57,402 bases of DNA from positions 1 through 57,402 of the forward strand of contig NZ_JH815515.1 of assembly GCF_000297775.1 (NCBI RefSeq), given 5' to 3'. Each line of letters starts with the position of its first letter. Position 1 is the stretch's first letter. Origin of the DNA: Sutterella wadsworthensis 2_1_59BFAA. Its GTDB lineage: Bacteria > Pseudomonadota > Gammaproteobacteria > Burkholderiales > Burkholderiaceae_F. Both the position numbers and the translations under genes were made by a program. Below the pieces are notes generated by a model. The model made no database searches and was not told the origin of the DNA. It saw only the letters and a list, made by a program, of their open reading frames with translations. Shown here in pieces: positions 8,473 to 16,878 of the stretch.

Positions 8473-9149
8473 TTCTCCAGCTCATAGCGGATGGTGAGGC
8501 GCTGCCACGCGGGTTCCGCGGGCGGCATGAAGGCCCAGCGGCGCACGACGCGCAGGGCGGAGGCGCGGAAGACGCCCTCGGGCTTTTCGCGCACGACGCG
8601 CACATCCTCGACGCGGCCCTCGGCGTTGATGCGCAGGTCCATGACGACGTAGCCCTCGATGCCCTGCTGCTTCGCCTTCACGGGATACTGAGGCGGCACC
8701 CTGTGCACGGGCCTTGCGAGCGCGATCGAGCTCACGGCGGGCGCTGAGGGCGCTGCGGCGGCGGGAGCGGCGGGCGACTCGAACGAAAAGTCGGGCACGG
8801 TCATGACGCGATCGACCGTGGGCCTGCCGATCTCGTACTTCGGCATCGGCAGGCCGGCCGCGGCTATTGCGGGCGACTCGAAGGCGAGCGTGACGGGCTT
8901 CGGGGGCGCCGACACCTCGGGCACGGTCTCAGCCGTGACGGGGACCTCCTCGGGCGGCGTCTCGTCGGGCGCCTCGGGCGGAGGACCCGACCAGTAGACG
9001 ACGGGAAGCGTCACCGCGCGCTTCGCCTCATGCCGTCCGCCCATCGTGAGCATCAGGATGAGCGTGAGCACCGCGCCCGTCACGACGAGGGCCGCCAGGG
9101 CGGCGGCGAGGCGGTCAGGAATGCCCTGCGTTGGTTGCAACGGCCACAT
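8469..9149 (-). CDS. tonB: TonB-family energy transducer (226 aa)
   Basis: One N-terminal membrane anchor (LAAALAALVVTGAVLTLILML, about residues 14-34) is followed by a Pro/Glu/Ala-rich periplasmic spacer (about 50-145) and a C-terminal TonB domain from about 150. That domain carries the typical VPPQYPVKAKQQGIEGYVVM and AEGRVEDVRVV segments. It couples the ExbB/ExbD proton motor to the receptor at the outer membrane. The start overlaps the end of exbD by about 35 bases; no later ATG keeps the membrane anchor intact. The short spacer is typical of TonB2-type proteins rather than E. coli TonB. Confidence 0.88.
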   Translation of the reverse strand: MWPLQPTQGIPDRLAAALAALVVTGAVLTLILMLTMGGRHEAKRAVTLPVVYWSGPPPEAPDETPPEEVPVTAETVPEVSAPPKPVTLAFESPAIAAAGLPMPKYEIGRPTVDRVMTVPDFSFESPAAPAAAAPSAPAVSSIALARPVHRVPPQYPVKAKQQGIEGYVVMDLRINAEGRVEDVRVVREKPEGVFRASALRVVRRWAFMPPAEPAWQRLTIRYELEK

Positions 9150-9528
9150 TGGCGACGCCTCCCAGACGGATTTGGTCGATGACTTCGATGAGCAGGCCCG
9201 AGGGCACGAGCCTGTCGGCGTTGACGACGACGCTCACGGGCCTGCCCGCGGCCGCGCCGCGCACGAGTCCCGCAACCTCCTCCTTGCCCACCTGCCTGCC
9301 GTCGAACCAGATGATGTTCGAGCGGTCCACGCTCACGACGAGGGCCTCGGGCGCCGACCTGTCGTGCGAGGCCGTCGACGGGCGCTCGACGTCGAGCGTC
9401 TGCGTCTGCGTGAAGCTCGCAGTGAGCACGAAGAAGATCAGCATGATGAAGACGATGTCCATCATCGGTGTCATGTCGATGCCCGCGTCACGCTCGCGAC
9501 CGTCCCTGTGTTCAAATCTCATGATCAA
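9115..9528 (-). CDS. exbD: ExbD/TolR-family biopolymer transport protein (137 aa)
   Basis: The classical ExbD layout is visible: a short cytoplasmic N-terminus, one membrane helix (about residues 18-40) with the essential aspartate in MTPMMDIVFIMLIFFVL, and a small periplasmic domain ending in SGLLIEVIDQIRLGGVANVAVAT. It forms the proton-conducting stator with ExbB. The gene lies 29 bases after the second exbB gene and overlaps tonB, as expected for a stoichiometric complex. Confidence 0.92.
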   Translation of the reverse strand: MIMRFEHRDGRERDAGIDMTPMMDIVFIMLIFFVLTASFTQTQTLDVERPSTASHDRSAPEALVVSVDRSNIIWFDGRQVGKEEVAGLVRGAAAGRPVSVVVNADRLVPSGLLIEVIDQIRLGGVANVAVATNAGHS

Positions 9529-9557
9529 ACCTCATTTCATTTTTCCTGAACCTGCAT

Positions 9558-10115
9558 TCAGGACCTGCAGCACGAGGGCCGCATGAACCTGCGCAGCCTT
9601 GCGCGCACCTTGTCCGCAAGGCGGTCGGTCCTTCGCTCGAGGCGGTGCACGGCGAAGACTCCGGGAAGCGCCGTCACGAGTCCCGCAAGGGTCGTGAGGA
9701 GCGCCGCGCTGATGCCGCCCGTGAGGCCGCCGGGGTCGGAGCCCCCTGCGGCGGAGAGCGTCTCGAAGCTCTCGATCATCCCGGTCACGGTGCCGAGAAG
9801 TCCGAGGAGCGGCAGGAGCGCCACGATCACTCTGGCCCAGGCGGCCTCGGCCGCGGCCGTGCGCCTCACGCGCACGAGGGCCGCCTGCATCATGCGGCGG
9901 CGCGACGCGGCGGTCGCGGTCGCCCACTCGAGGGCGGGCGCGGCGGTGGCGGCCGTCCAGGCCTTCTCCGCGTCCTTCAGGCGCCTCGCGCCCGTGAGAA
10001 GAATCATCCAGAGCACCGTCGAGAGGACGAGGATCGCCCAGAGGACGTGCCCGCCCCTGTCCATCAGGAGCGAGAGGTCCTCGAACCACCAGAAGCCTGC
10101 AAGTGCTTCGTTCAT
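9558..10115 (-). CDS. exbB: ExbB/TolQ-family proton channel subunit (185 aa)
   Basis: A MotA/TolQ/ExbB domain is clear: an N-terminal membrane helix (about residues 20-42), then the conserved pair of C-terminal helices with LLPLLGLLGTVTGMIESFETLS and GISAALLTTLAGLVTALPGVFA. The ATG at 10115 is preferred because GGGAGG lies just upstream. A GTG at 10133 overlapping the previous stop would add six residues. It is the short ExbB2-like subunit of a two-ExbB cluster, the other being the longer TtpC-like protein encoded directly upstream. Confidence 0.9.
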   Translation of the reverse strand: MNEALAGFWWFEDLSLLMDRGGHVLWAILVLSTVLWMILLTGARRLKDAEKAWTAATAAPALEWATATAASRRRMMQAALVRVRRTAAAEAAWARVIVALLPLLGLLGTVTGMIESFETLSAAGGSDPGGLTGGISAALLTTLAGLVTALPGVFAVHRLERRTDRLADKVRARLRRFMRPSCCRS

Positions 10116-10129
10116 GGCGCCTCCCTGAC

Positions 10130-11446
10130 TCACTCGTCCCTGCGGCAGGCGCCGCAGCAGCCCGCGGCCTCGCGCACGGCAAGGGTCGAGGCGGCTTCCT
10201 CGAGATGCGAGAAGAGCGCGTCGCGCTTCGTCTTCACGGCGCAGTGAAGAAGCAGGATCGGAATCGCGGACACAAGGCCGAGCTCCGTCGTGACGAGCGC
10301 CTCGGCGATGCCGCCCGCCAGAAGGCCGGGCTCGGCCGAGCCGTGCTCGCTCATCACCGTGAAGGTCTCGATCATGCCGCTCACGGTCCCGAGCAGACCG
10401 AGAAGCGTCGGAATGCCGGCGAGCACCGCAAGCGTCGCGACGCCGCGCTCGAACCCGGGACGCTCGGCGACGATCGCCGCATCGAGCTTCGCCTCGAGGA
10501 GCTCGTCCGTGCTCTCCTTCGCGGCCGCGAGCATGCGGCCGAGCGAATTGTCCTCGCGCGGATTCTCCATGTCCTCGAGCTGCCTGCGCACACGCCTTTC
10601 CTCAAGGGCGAGCGCCGTCCAGCGCAGGAAGCCCAGAAGAAGCGCCGCAGCAGCCACGAGTCCGATGAAGATGCCGATGACGCCTGCGGGCTTCATCCAG
10701 GCCCAGGCCGAATGACGCTCGGCGTAGCCCGCAAGCAGCCTGCCGAAGGACGGATCAAGCGCCACAACGCCCGCTGGAATGCCGGGATCGTCCGCAAGGC
10801 GACGCCAGGCGCGCTCTGAAGGCAGATATCGGAGCCACGCGCCGTCCCCCGCCTTCGCGGCAAAGGGACCGTAGAGCGTCACCGTGCCCCTCGAGGGCGC
10901 GCCCGCAGCGTCGTAGATCACGGCGTCCTCGACCGTCCTCACGCCCGCCGACCCGGCGACGGCCCCGAGGGCCCTCACCCAGTGGCGGCGCAGGCGTGCG
11001 ACGCCGTCCGTCTTCGAGACGGGCGCATCGTCCATGAAGGCCTTGCTCCTGCCGATCTGGGTCTTCATCACCGATTCGGTGAGGAGTCCTTCGTGCCTTT
11101 CGATCGAGGCGAGCACGGCCTCGACCGAGGCCCTCTCCTTCTCGAGCTTCGCGCGCCTCTCGCGCACGCGCTCCTGAGCGGCCGAAACGGCTTCCTCAAG
11201 CGCCGCAACCTCGGCCTCGAGCGACTTCTTCGTTCGGGCGGCCTCGTCACGGGCCGCGCCTGCAGCGGCGGCGGACGCCCTCATGGCATCGACGGCCGCC
11301 TTCGCATCAGCCGCCTCGACCCTCGTCCCCTGAGCGACAGCTCGGTATACGTCGTCAAGCGTGGTGGCGTGCGCAGCCGTTCCGGCAAGAATGCCGGCAG
11401 CAACGACTGCGGCAAAAACGGTCCTCTTGAAAACACGGGAGATCAT
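10130..11446 (-). CDS. ttpC: TtpC-like long ExbB/TolQ-family protein (438 aa)
   Basis: A cleavable signal peptide is followed by a coiled coil (about residues 45-120, rich in Glu, Ala, Lys and Arg). Then come a periplasmic domain (about 130-245), a membrane helix near 250-275 and a C-terminal TolQ/ExbB channel domain with IPTLLGLLGTVSGMIETFTVM and GIAEALVTTELGLVSAIPILLL. This is the build of TtpC in Vibrio TonB2 systems, which is required for TonB2 function. The ATG at 11446 follows AAGGAGG with about 7 bases spacing; GTG at 11449 is also possible. Its junction with the DUF3450 gene is a one-base overlap. The C-terminus ends in a Cys-rich tail (AGCCGACRRDE). Confidence 0.85.
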   Translation of the reverse strand: MISRVFKRTVFAAVVAAGILAGTAAHATTLDDVYRAVAQGTRVEAADAKAAVDAMRASAAAAGAARDEAARTKKSLEAEVAALEEAVSAAQERVRERRAKLEKERASVEAVLASIERHEGLLTESVMKTQIGRSKAFMDDAPVSKTDGVARLRRHWVRALGAVAGSAGVRTVEDAVIYDAAGAPSRGTVTLYGPFAAKAGDGAWLRYLPSERAWRRLADDPGIPAGVVALDPSFGRLLAGYAERHSAWAWMKPAGVIGIFIGLVAAAALLLGFLRWTALALEERRVRRQLEDMENPREDNSLGRMLAAAKESTDELLEAKLDAAIVAERPGFERGVATLAVLAGIPTLLGLLGTVSGMIETFTVMSEHGSAEPGLLAGGIAEALVTTELGLVSAIPILLLHCAVKTKRDALFSHLEEAASTLAVREAAGCCGACRRDE

Positions 11447-12210
11447 CACTTCGCCTCCTTCACGGCCTCGCCGAGGAGCGACTCGGCGACGAGCATCAGA
11501 TCGGGCGCAGCGGCGCCCGAAGCGGTCTTCACGGCTTCGGCGAGCATGGCGGCATCCTTTTCGGAGAGCTCGCGCCAGCCGTCCGCGGTCTCGATGCGAG
11601 CTCGGCGCCCGTCCTCGGAGACCTCTGCGTGAAGAAGCCTGCCGATGCGCAGGAAGACGGCGAGCGCGCCCGAGTCGTTGACACCGCGGTCGGCGCCGAC
11701 CGTGAGGCCGTAGCTCGCCTCCACCTGCCAGGCATCAAGGAGTACGTCCATCTTCTGGCCGTCGGTGAGCGTCGGATCGGCAAGCACGGCGCGCAGGTTC
11801 TCGAGCCTCGCCCGGCGTTCGCCCGAAAGAAACTTCCTGTCCGCCGCCACGACCTCGGCGAGCGAGGCCGCCATCTCGTCCATGAGGGGCCCAGTCTCCA
11901 TGCGCATTCGGCGCACGGACTCACGCTCCGCCTCGATGGCGGCCTCGGAGGCCTCGAGACGCGAGAGGGATGCGGCGAGCTTGTCGCGGTAGTGCGCAAG
12001 AAGCCTTGCCTCGCGCTCCTCCATCCGCCTTGCGGCCTCGGCGTCGTCCTTTCCGTCGACGAGGCGGGCGAGCTCGGCGCCCGCCTTCTGCGCGGCAGAC
12101 GTGCCCGCGGCGTCACGCTCGAGAATGTCGGGCAGGCCGGCCGCGCCTGCGGCACCCGCCATCATGAAGGCCGACGCAAGCGCGAGGGCCGTTTTCCTGA
12201 AGTTCGTCAT
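11446..12210 (-). CDS. DUF3450-family periplasmic protein (254 aa)
   Basis: After a signal peptide (FRKTALALASAFMMAGAAGAAG) comes a long helical, coiled-coil region rich in Glu, Arg and Ala (about residues 50-140). A domain with DGQKMDVLLDAWQVEASYGLTVGADRGV then follows, typical of DUF3450 proteins. These are encoded immediately before ttpC in TonB2 clusters, and their molecular function is not established. The ATG at 12210 overlaps the TGA of the M16 gene by one base (TGATG). The frame stays open to about 12400 upstream, but that part overlaps the peptidase gene and shows no leader. Confidence 0.8.
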   Translation of the reverse strand: MTNFRKTALALASAFMMAGAAGAAGLPDILERDAAGTSAAQKAGAELARLVDGKDDAEAARRMEEREARLLAHYRDKLAASLSRLEASEAAIEAERESVRRMRMETGPLMDEMAASLAEVVAADRKFLSGERRARLENLRAVLADPTLTDGQKMDVLLDAWQVEASYGLTVGADRGVNDSGALAVFLRIGRLLHAEVSEDGRRARIETADGWRELSEKDAAMLAEAVKTASGAAAPDLMLVAESLLGEAVKEAK

Positions 12211-15104
12211 CACTTGTCTCCGGCCGTCGCGGCGCTCCTTCGGTCCGCGGGCGTCATCATGTAGGTGCGGGGCTCGTCCCCGAAAAGCGTTGCGAGAAGC
12301 CTGTTCGTGTCCTCGAGGCCGATCGCCTCGAACCGTGCGGTCCTCCCCGCGAGATCCTCGAAGGCCGTCCTCGAGCCGTCCGTCATGGCGGCGGACTCGC
12401 ACCAGTAGTAGGCGTCGCGCACGTCGCGCTCATGGCGCACGCGCCACTCGGCCTTGAGCTCCTCGAAGGCCGCCGCGTCGATGCCCGTGCGGGCGAGTGT
12501 CTTCAGAACCTCGTCGGCGCGCCTTGCCAGATCCTCGGCCCTCGCGGGCGCGGACGTGAAGTTGAGGCGGCCGATGAAGTACGGGGCGGGCTCCTTCACG
12601 AGGAGCGGATTGAGGTTCACAACGTAGACGCCCGAGGCCTTCGTCCTGAGCGACTCGCGCAGCGCGCGGTTCGCCGCATAGCCGATGAGGCTCAGCCTGT
12701 CGGCGTCGGCCTCGCTCCAGGGCATGGCGGACCGATAGTGCATCTGCACCATGGCCTTGTCGGCCGTGGCCCAGGGCCAGACCTTCACGCCCGTGCCGGA
12801 CGCAGGCCTCACGCCCTGATCGCGCCAGAACTCGAAACCCTCGCCGCGCTTGGCGAGCGAGGCGAGCCAGGGTGCCGCCTCTTCATAGGTCTTCTCGACG
12901 GACTCCCTCGTAACGATCGTCACCGTCATGCGCGACGGGTCGCCGAGGAGCTTCGCCTCAAGGGCGGAAAGCTTCTCGGTCGAGGCGAGCGCATCCACGT
13001 CGTCCCTGCCTGCGACCATCGTGCCGCCCGCCGTGAACGCATCGCGGGCGATTGCGTCCATGAAGCGGCGCTCGGCGGGTGCATGCTCGAGGTCCCTGAT
13101 GCGGTCGCGCCGCATGTCGGCGAGCGCCTTTTCGTCGAACCTCGGAGCGGAGAGCCTGGCGTGCAGGATCGCCATCATGGCGGGCACGCCCTCAGGGTCG
13201 GCCTCGGCCCTGATGCCGTGGTGGAGCTGTTCGGCGTAGCTCATCACCGAGACCTTTGCGTCCCTTGCAACACGGCGGATGTCGGCGGCCGTAAGAGAGC
13301 CGATCCCGGACCTCATCGGCAGCGTGAGTGCGGCGGGCACGGCGAGAAGGCCGTGATCGACCGCGGACGTGCCGCCCGCAAGCCTCAGGTTGAGGGTCGT
13401 CCTGCCCGTGAGCGACGGATCCTCGATGATCACGAGCTTCAGGCCGTTGGCGAATTCGAATCGACGGGCGCGGCCCGAGCCCGTGGGCGACGGCAGAACC
13501 GTCGTTTCGGCCGTGACGGGACCGGCGGGCGGCGTGAGATCGAGCGACACGGTCCTCCTCACCTCGGTCCAGGGCTTTGCGGGCGAGGCGACGCCCTTCG
13601 TCCAAGCGGCGCGAAGCGAGGCCTTCGACGTCTTCTCGGAGGCGCCCGCAACGGCGCCGAGCTTGACGCGGGAGGCAAGGAGCGCTGAGGCGGAGGCCCT
13701 GACGTGGTCCGCCGTCACCTCGGCGAGGAAGGCCGAGACCATTTCGTCCTGCTGCGTCTCGTCGAGCATCGGCAGCCGGTAGACGACGGCGTCGGCGAAG
13801 TCGTCGGCGACGCTCGCGTTCGAAATGCGCACGGCGGCGAGCCTGCGGCTTCGGACCGCGTCGCGTCTTGCCCTCACGGCGGCGTCGAGCTCCTCCTTCG
13901 AGGGTCCGAAGGCGGCGAGCGTCTTCAGGGCACCCGAGGCGCGCTCAAGTGCGGCCTCAAGCGGCTCGTCCGTGCCGGGGCGCGCAAGGAGCAGAACCTG
14001 CGTCTCGGAGGGCGACAGGATCCAGCTCGACTCGGGCGCCTGAAGCGAGCCCTGTCCGCCGTTTTCTTTCATGAGCGCGAAGCGGCGGCCGAAGATGTCG
14101 AGGGTGAGGCGCTCGATCGTCTCGCGCCACGCCTCGTTCACCGTGTCGGAGGTCGACTCGAGCGTGCGCTGGAGTTGGATCTGCACGAAGCGGTCCGAGA
14201 CCTCGGGGTCGAGCACGAGCGTCGTCAGGCGATCCTCGTTTGCAACGGGTTCGAAGCGGCCCCAGTCGGCGGGCGTCTCGAGCCCGCGGGCAGGTTCGGA
14301 GGCGAAATAGCGCTCGATGAGCTCGTCCGCCGTTGCCTCGTCGAAGGCGCCCACGAGAAGGAGCGTCATGTTCTGCGGCGAGTACCAGCGCTCGTAGAAG
14401 GCCTTCGCGCGCTCGACGGGCGCCGTGCGGATCACGTCGATGAGACCGATCGGATCACGGTCGCGCGAAGCGCTTCCTTCGTAGCGAAGGGTCTGGAGCG
14501 GCCCGTTGATGCGTGCGCCCACGCCTTCCCTCAGGCGCCACTCCTCGACGATGATCTCGCGTTCACGCTCGAAGGCCTCGGGCCTGAACGTGATGTTGAA
14601 GGCCCATTCGCGCATGATGTGCAGAGCCGTGTCGAGCCCCGTGCGGGTGGCCTGGGGGACGGAGAGCCTGTAGGTGGTTCCGCCGAGAGACGTGACGGCG
14701 TTGACGTCCGCGCCGAGCATGATGCCGTCGGCCTCAAGCGCCTTGAAGGCGCTCTGGTCGGGGAAGTCACGCGTGCCGTTGAAGGCCATGTGCTCGACGT
14801 AGTGTGCAAGCCCGCGCTCCTCCTCGGTCTCCTGAAGGCTGCCCGCGCGCACGACGAGGCGCGCTTCGAGGCTGCCCGTCGCATCCCTGCGCGGATAAAG
14901 GAACACCGTCATGCCGTTGGGCAGAACACGGCGCTTCATGGCGGATGCCGTCGGAAGCACGCCTTCGCTCACGGTCGCCTCGCTGCGGGCGGCTTCGGCG
15001 CCGCCCGTGCGGTCCGCGGCGGTGCAGCCCGTCATGATGAAAAGCGCCTCGCACACGGCCGCGGCCAGCAGTGCGGCGCGCAGGCCTGTCCTGATTTTGT
15101 TCAT
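12210..15104 (-). CDS. M16-family zinc metallopeptidase, predicted lipoprotein (964 aa), FusC/PqqL-like
   Basis: A leader with a lipobox (FIMTGC, cysteine at about residue 27) predicts a lipoprotein. The inverted zinc motif HYVEH is at about residues 100-104, and the distal glutamate lies in EREREIIVEEWRLREG about 75 residues on, so the active site looks complete. The long chain holds the usual two M16 halves; the second half lacks the motif. M16 proteases next to TonB-dependent receptors include FusC of Pectobacterium, which cleaves imported ferredoxin, and E. coli PqqL. The four-base overlap with the ABC gene (ATGA) and the position in the receptor operon suggest cleavage of an imported peptide or protein in the periplasm. 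Confidence 0.88.
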   Translation of the reverse strand: MNKIRTGLRAALLAAAVCEALFIMTGCTAADRTGGAEAARSEATVSEGVLPTASAMKRRVLPNGMTVFLYPRRDATGSLEARLVVRAGSLQETEEERGLAHYVEHMAFNGTRDFPDQSAFKALEADGIMLGADVNAVTSLGGTTYRLSVPQATRTGLDTALHIMREWAFNITFRPEAFEREREIIVEEWRLREGVGARINGPLQTLRYEGSASRDRDPIGLIDVIRTAPVERAKAFYERWYSPQNMTLLLVGAFDEATADELIERYFASEPARGLETPADWGRFEPVANEDRLTTLVLDPEVSDRFVQIQLQRTLESTSDTVNEAWRETIERLTLDIFGRRFALMKENGGQGSLQAPESSWILSPSETQVLLLARPGTDEPLEAALERASGALKTLAAFGPSKEELDAAVRARRDAVRSRRLAAVRISNASVADDFADAVVYRLPMLDETQQDEMVSAFLAEVTADHVRASASALLASRVKLGAVAGASEKTSKASLRAAWTKGVASPAKPWTEVRRTVSLDLTPPAGPVTAETTVLPSPTGSGRARRFEFANGLKLVIIEDPSLTGRTTLNLRLAGGTSAVDHGLLAVPAALTLPMRSGIGSLTAADIRRVARDAKVSVMSYAEQLHHGIRAEADPEGVPAMMAILHARLSAPRFDEKALADMRRDRIRDLEHAPAERRFMDAIARDAFTAGGTMVAGRDDVDALASTEKLSALEAKLLGDPSRMTVTIVTRESVEKTYEEAAPWLASLAKRGEGFEFWRDQGVRPASGTGVKVWPWATADKAMVQMHYRSAMPWSEADADRLSLIGYAANRALRESLRTKASGVYVVNLNPLLVKEPAPYFIGRLNFTSAPARAEDLARRADEVLKTLARTGIDAAAFEELKAEWRVRHERDVRDAYYWCESAAMTDGSRTAFEDLAGRTARFEAIGLEDTNRLLATLFGDEPRTYMMTPADRRSAATAGDK

Positions 15105-16768
15105 GCTCGTTCTCCGAGATCGTAGAGGCGGTCCGCAATGCGATGGACCGCGGGCTGGTGCGAGACCAGAAGGAAGGTGGTGTCGGGGAGCCGCTCCCTG
15201 AGGAGCGTCAGAAGCCTGACGGCGAGCGCGTCGTCGAGCCCCGAGGTCGTCTCGTCCATGAGGACGGCGGCGGGTCTTGCGAGCAGCAGGCGCGCGAAAA
15301 GCACGCGCTGCTGCTCGCCGCCCGAGAGCGTGTTCATCCAGCTGCGGGGTTCATCTTCGTCAAGAAGCGGGACGAGCCGCTCTAGCCCTGCGTCGCGAAG
15401 CACGGCCTCGCAGCCGCTCCTCGAGACGGCATCAGCACCGTACGGATAGGCAAGCAGCTCTCTGAGCGGCATCGGCGCGAGCCACGTGCGCTGCGTGAGC
15501 CAGACGGCGCCCGGCCTGTTTTCAAGATGTCCCTCGACCCAGGGCCAGAAGCCCGCGAGGGCGCGAAGGAGCGTGGTCTTGCCGATGCCGGAAGCACCCC
15601 TCACGACGGTGAGGCGGCCGGGCTCGGCCCCGAGGCAGAGGTCTTCAAGAAGCGGCTCGCCCGTCTTCGAGCGCACGAGGCCGCAGGCGGCGACGTGCTC
15701 GCCCTGCCTGACGCAGCTTCCCGGAAGGGGCGCGCTCAGGGCGGCCTCGAAGCCCGCGAGTCGGTCGACCGTGGCCGACCACTCGGCGATGTCGCGGTAG
15801 GCGTAGATGAACCAGCCGATAGCGGAGGCGACTTGCTGGAAGGCGATGCGGATCTGCATGAGGCCGCCGAGCTGGATGGCGCCCGAGAGGAACTTCGGGA
15901 GCGCGAAGAAGATGGGCACGAGCTGCGTCACCTGGCCGAAGCCCACGGTGAAGAACGCGAGGTCTCGCTCCCTGTTCATGAGCGAGCGCCAGTTGCCGAC
16001 AATACGCTCGAACGAAGCCCTGAGCCTCGCCTGCTCGGCCTCCTCGGCGCCCAGGCCCGCAATCGACTCGCCGTGGCGGCGGATGTCGAAGAGCGAGGTG
16101 CGGAAGTCGGCCTCCCGCCTCTGCTGCTCGAAGTTGAGCTTCATCAGGGGACGGCCGATCACGTGCGTGAGGCCCGTCGCGACGAGCGTGTAGCCGATGC
16201 AGGTCCAGACCATGTAGCCGGGAAGCGCCCACTCGGTGCCGAACATCGTCCACTCGAGCGTGCCCGACAGCGTCCAGAGGATGGTGACGAAGCTCACGAT
16301 GGTGAGGAGCGAGCGCAGGAAGGAGATGACGAGCGTGAGCGACGATTCGATCAGGAGCCGCACGTCCTCGGCGATTCGCTGGTCGGGGTTGTCGGGCTCA
16401 AGGCCCGCGAGCTGCAGGCGGTAGTGGCGGCCGTCGGCGGAGAGCCAGCGGCCGAGCAGGTCCTCGGTCATCCAGCGGCGCCACTCGATCACGAGCTTCT
16501 TGCGCAGCCAGTCCGCATAGACGAGGACGAACACGAAGGCCGCGACGATCGCGATGAATTCCAGAAGAAGCGGGTAGATCGTCCCGCCGTCCATGGCCTG
16601 AATGGCATTGAAGAAGGCGCCGTTCCAGGTGTTGAGGCGCACGGAGAACCAGACGGTCGAGAGCGACAGGCCGATGACGGCCAGAAGCAGCAGGCGAGCG
16701 CCCGTGCGCCCTGTGCTCTGCATCCAGAAGGGACGCACGAGCCGCCAGAAGGTCTTGAGCTGATGCAT
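15101..16768 (-). CDS. SbmA/YddA-type ABC permease-ATPase (555 aa), FusD-like
   Basis: The N-terminal half is the ABC_membrane_2 (SbmA/BacA) domain, recognisable by VRLNTWNGAFFNAIQAMD and WRRWMTEDLLGRWL. The C-terminal half is an ATPase with Walker A GASGIGKTT (about residue 390), signature LSGGEQQRV (about 478) and Walker B AVLMDETTSGLD (about 500). Length matches E. coli YddA (about 560). This family includes peptide importers, and in the Fus and PqqL loci such a protein stands beside the TonB-dependent receptor and M16 protease. A role in moving cleaved peptides or released cofactors across the inner membrane is inferred. The stop overlaps the M16 start. Confidence 0.88.
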   Translation of the reverse strand: MHQLKTFWRLVRPFWMQSTGRTGARLLLLAVIGLSLSTVWFSVRLNTWNGAFFNAIQAMDGGTIYPLLLEFIAIVAAFVFVLVYADWLRKKLVIEWRRWMTEDLLGRWLSADGRHYRLQLAGLEPDNPDQRIAEDVRLLIESSLTLVISFLRSLLTIVSFVTILWTLSGTLEWTMFGTEWALPGYMVWTCIGYTLVATGLTHVIGRPLMKLNFEQQRREADFRTSLFDIRRHGESIAGLGAEEAEQARLRASFERIVGNWRSLMNRERDLAFFTVGFGQVTQLVPIFFALPKFLSGAIQLGGLMQIRIAFQQVASAIGWFIYAYRDIAEWSATVDRLAGFEAALSAPLPGSCVRQGEHVAACGLVRSKTGEPLLEDLCLGAEPGRLTVVRGASGIGKTTLLRALAGFWPWVEGHLENRPGAVWLTQRTWLAPMPLRELLAYPYGADAVSRSGCEAVLRDAGLERLVPLLDEDEPRSWMNTLSGGEQQRVLFARLLLARPAAVLMDETTSGLDDALAVRLLTLLRERLPDTTFLLVSHQPAVHRIADRLYDLGERA

Positions 16769-16790
16769 GGGACTTGTATTGAAGTGAGGA

Positions 16791-16825
16791 GCGGCCGGGC
16801 GGCGGAGTCGTCCGCCGTCCGGCCG
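16791..16825 (-). promoter_or_regulatory. Stable hairpin between receptor and ABC gene
   Basis: CGGCCGGGCGGCGGA (16792-16806) pairs with TCCGCCGTCCGGCCG (16811-16825) with one mismatch and a GTCG loop. No T-run follows in the minus direction, so it looks like an RNA-stabilising or partially terminating element that would keep receptor mRNA more abundant than the downstream mRNA. Confidence 0.5.
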
Positions 16826-16878
16826 GGTCAGGATTTGAATGAGGCCCGGCTGAGCCTCGGCGGAAGCCGGAGCGCGGA

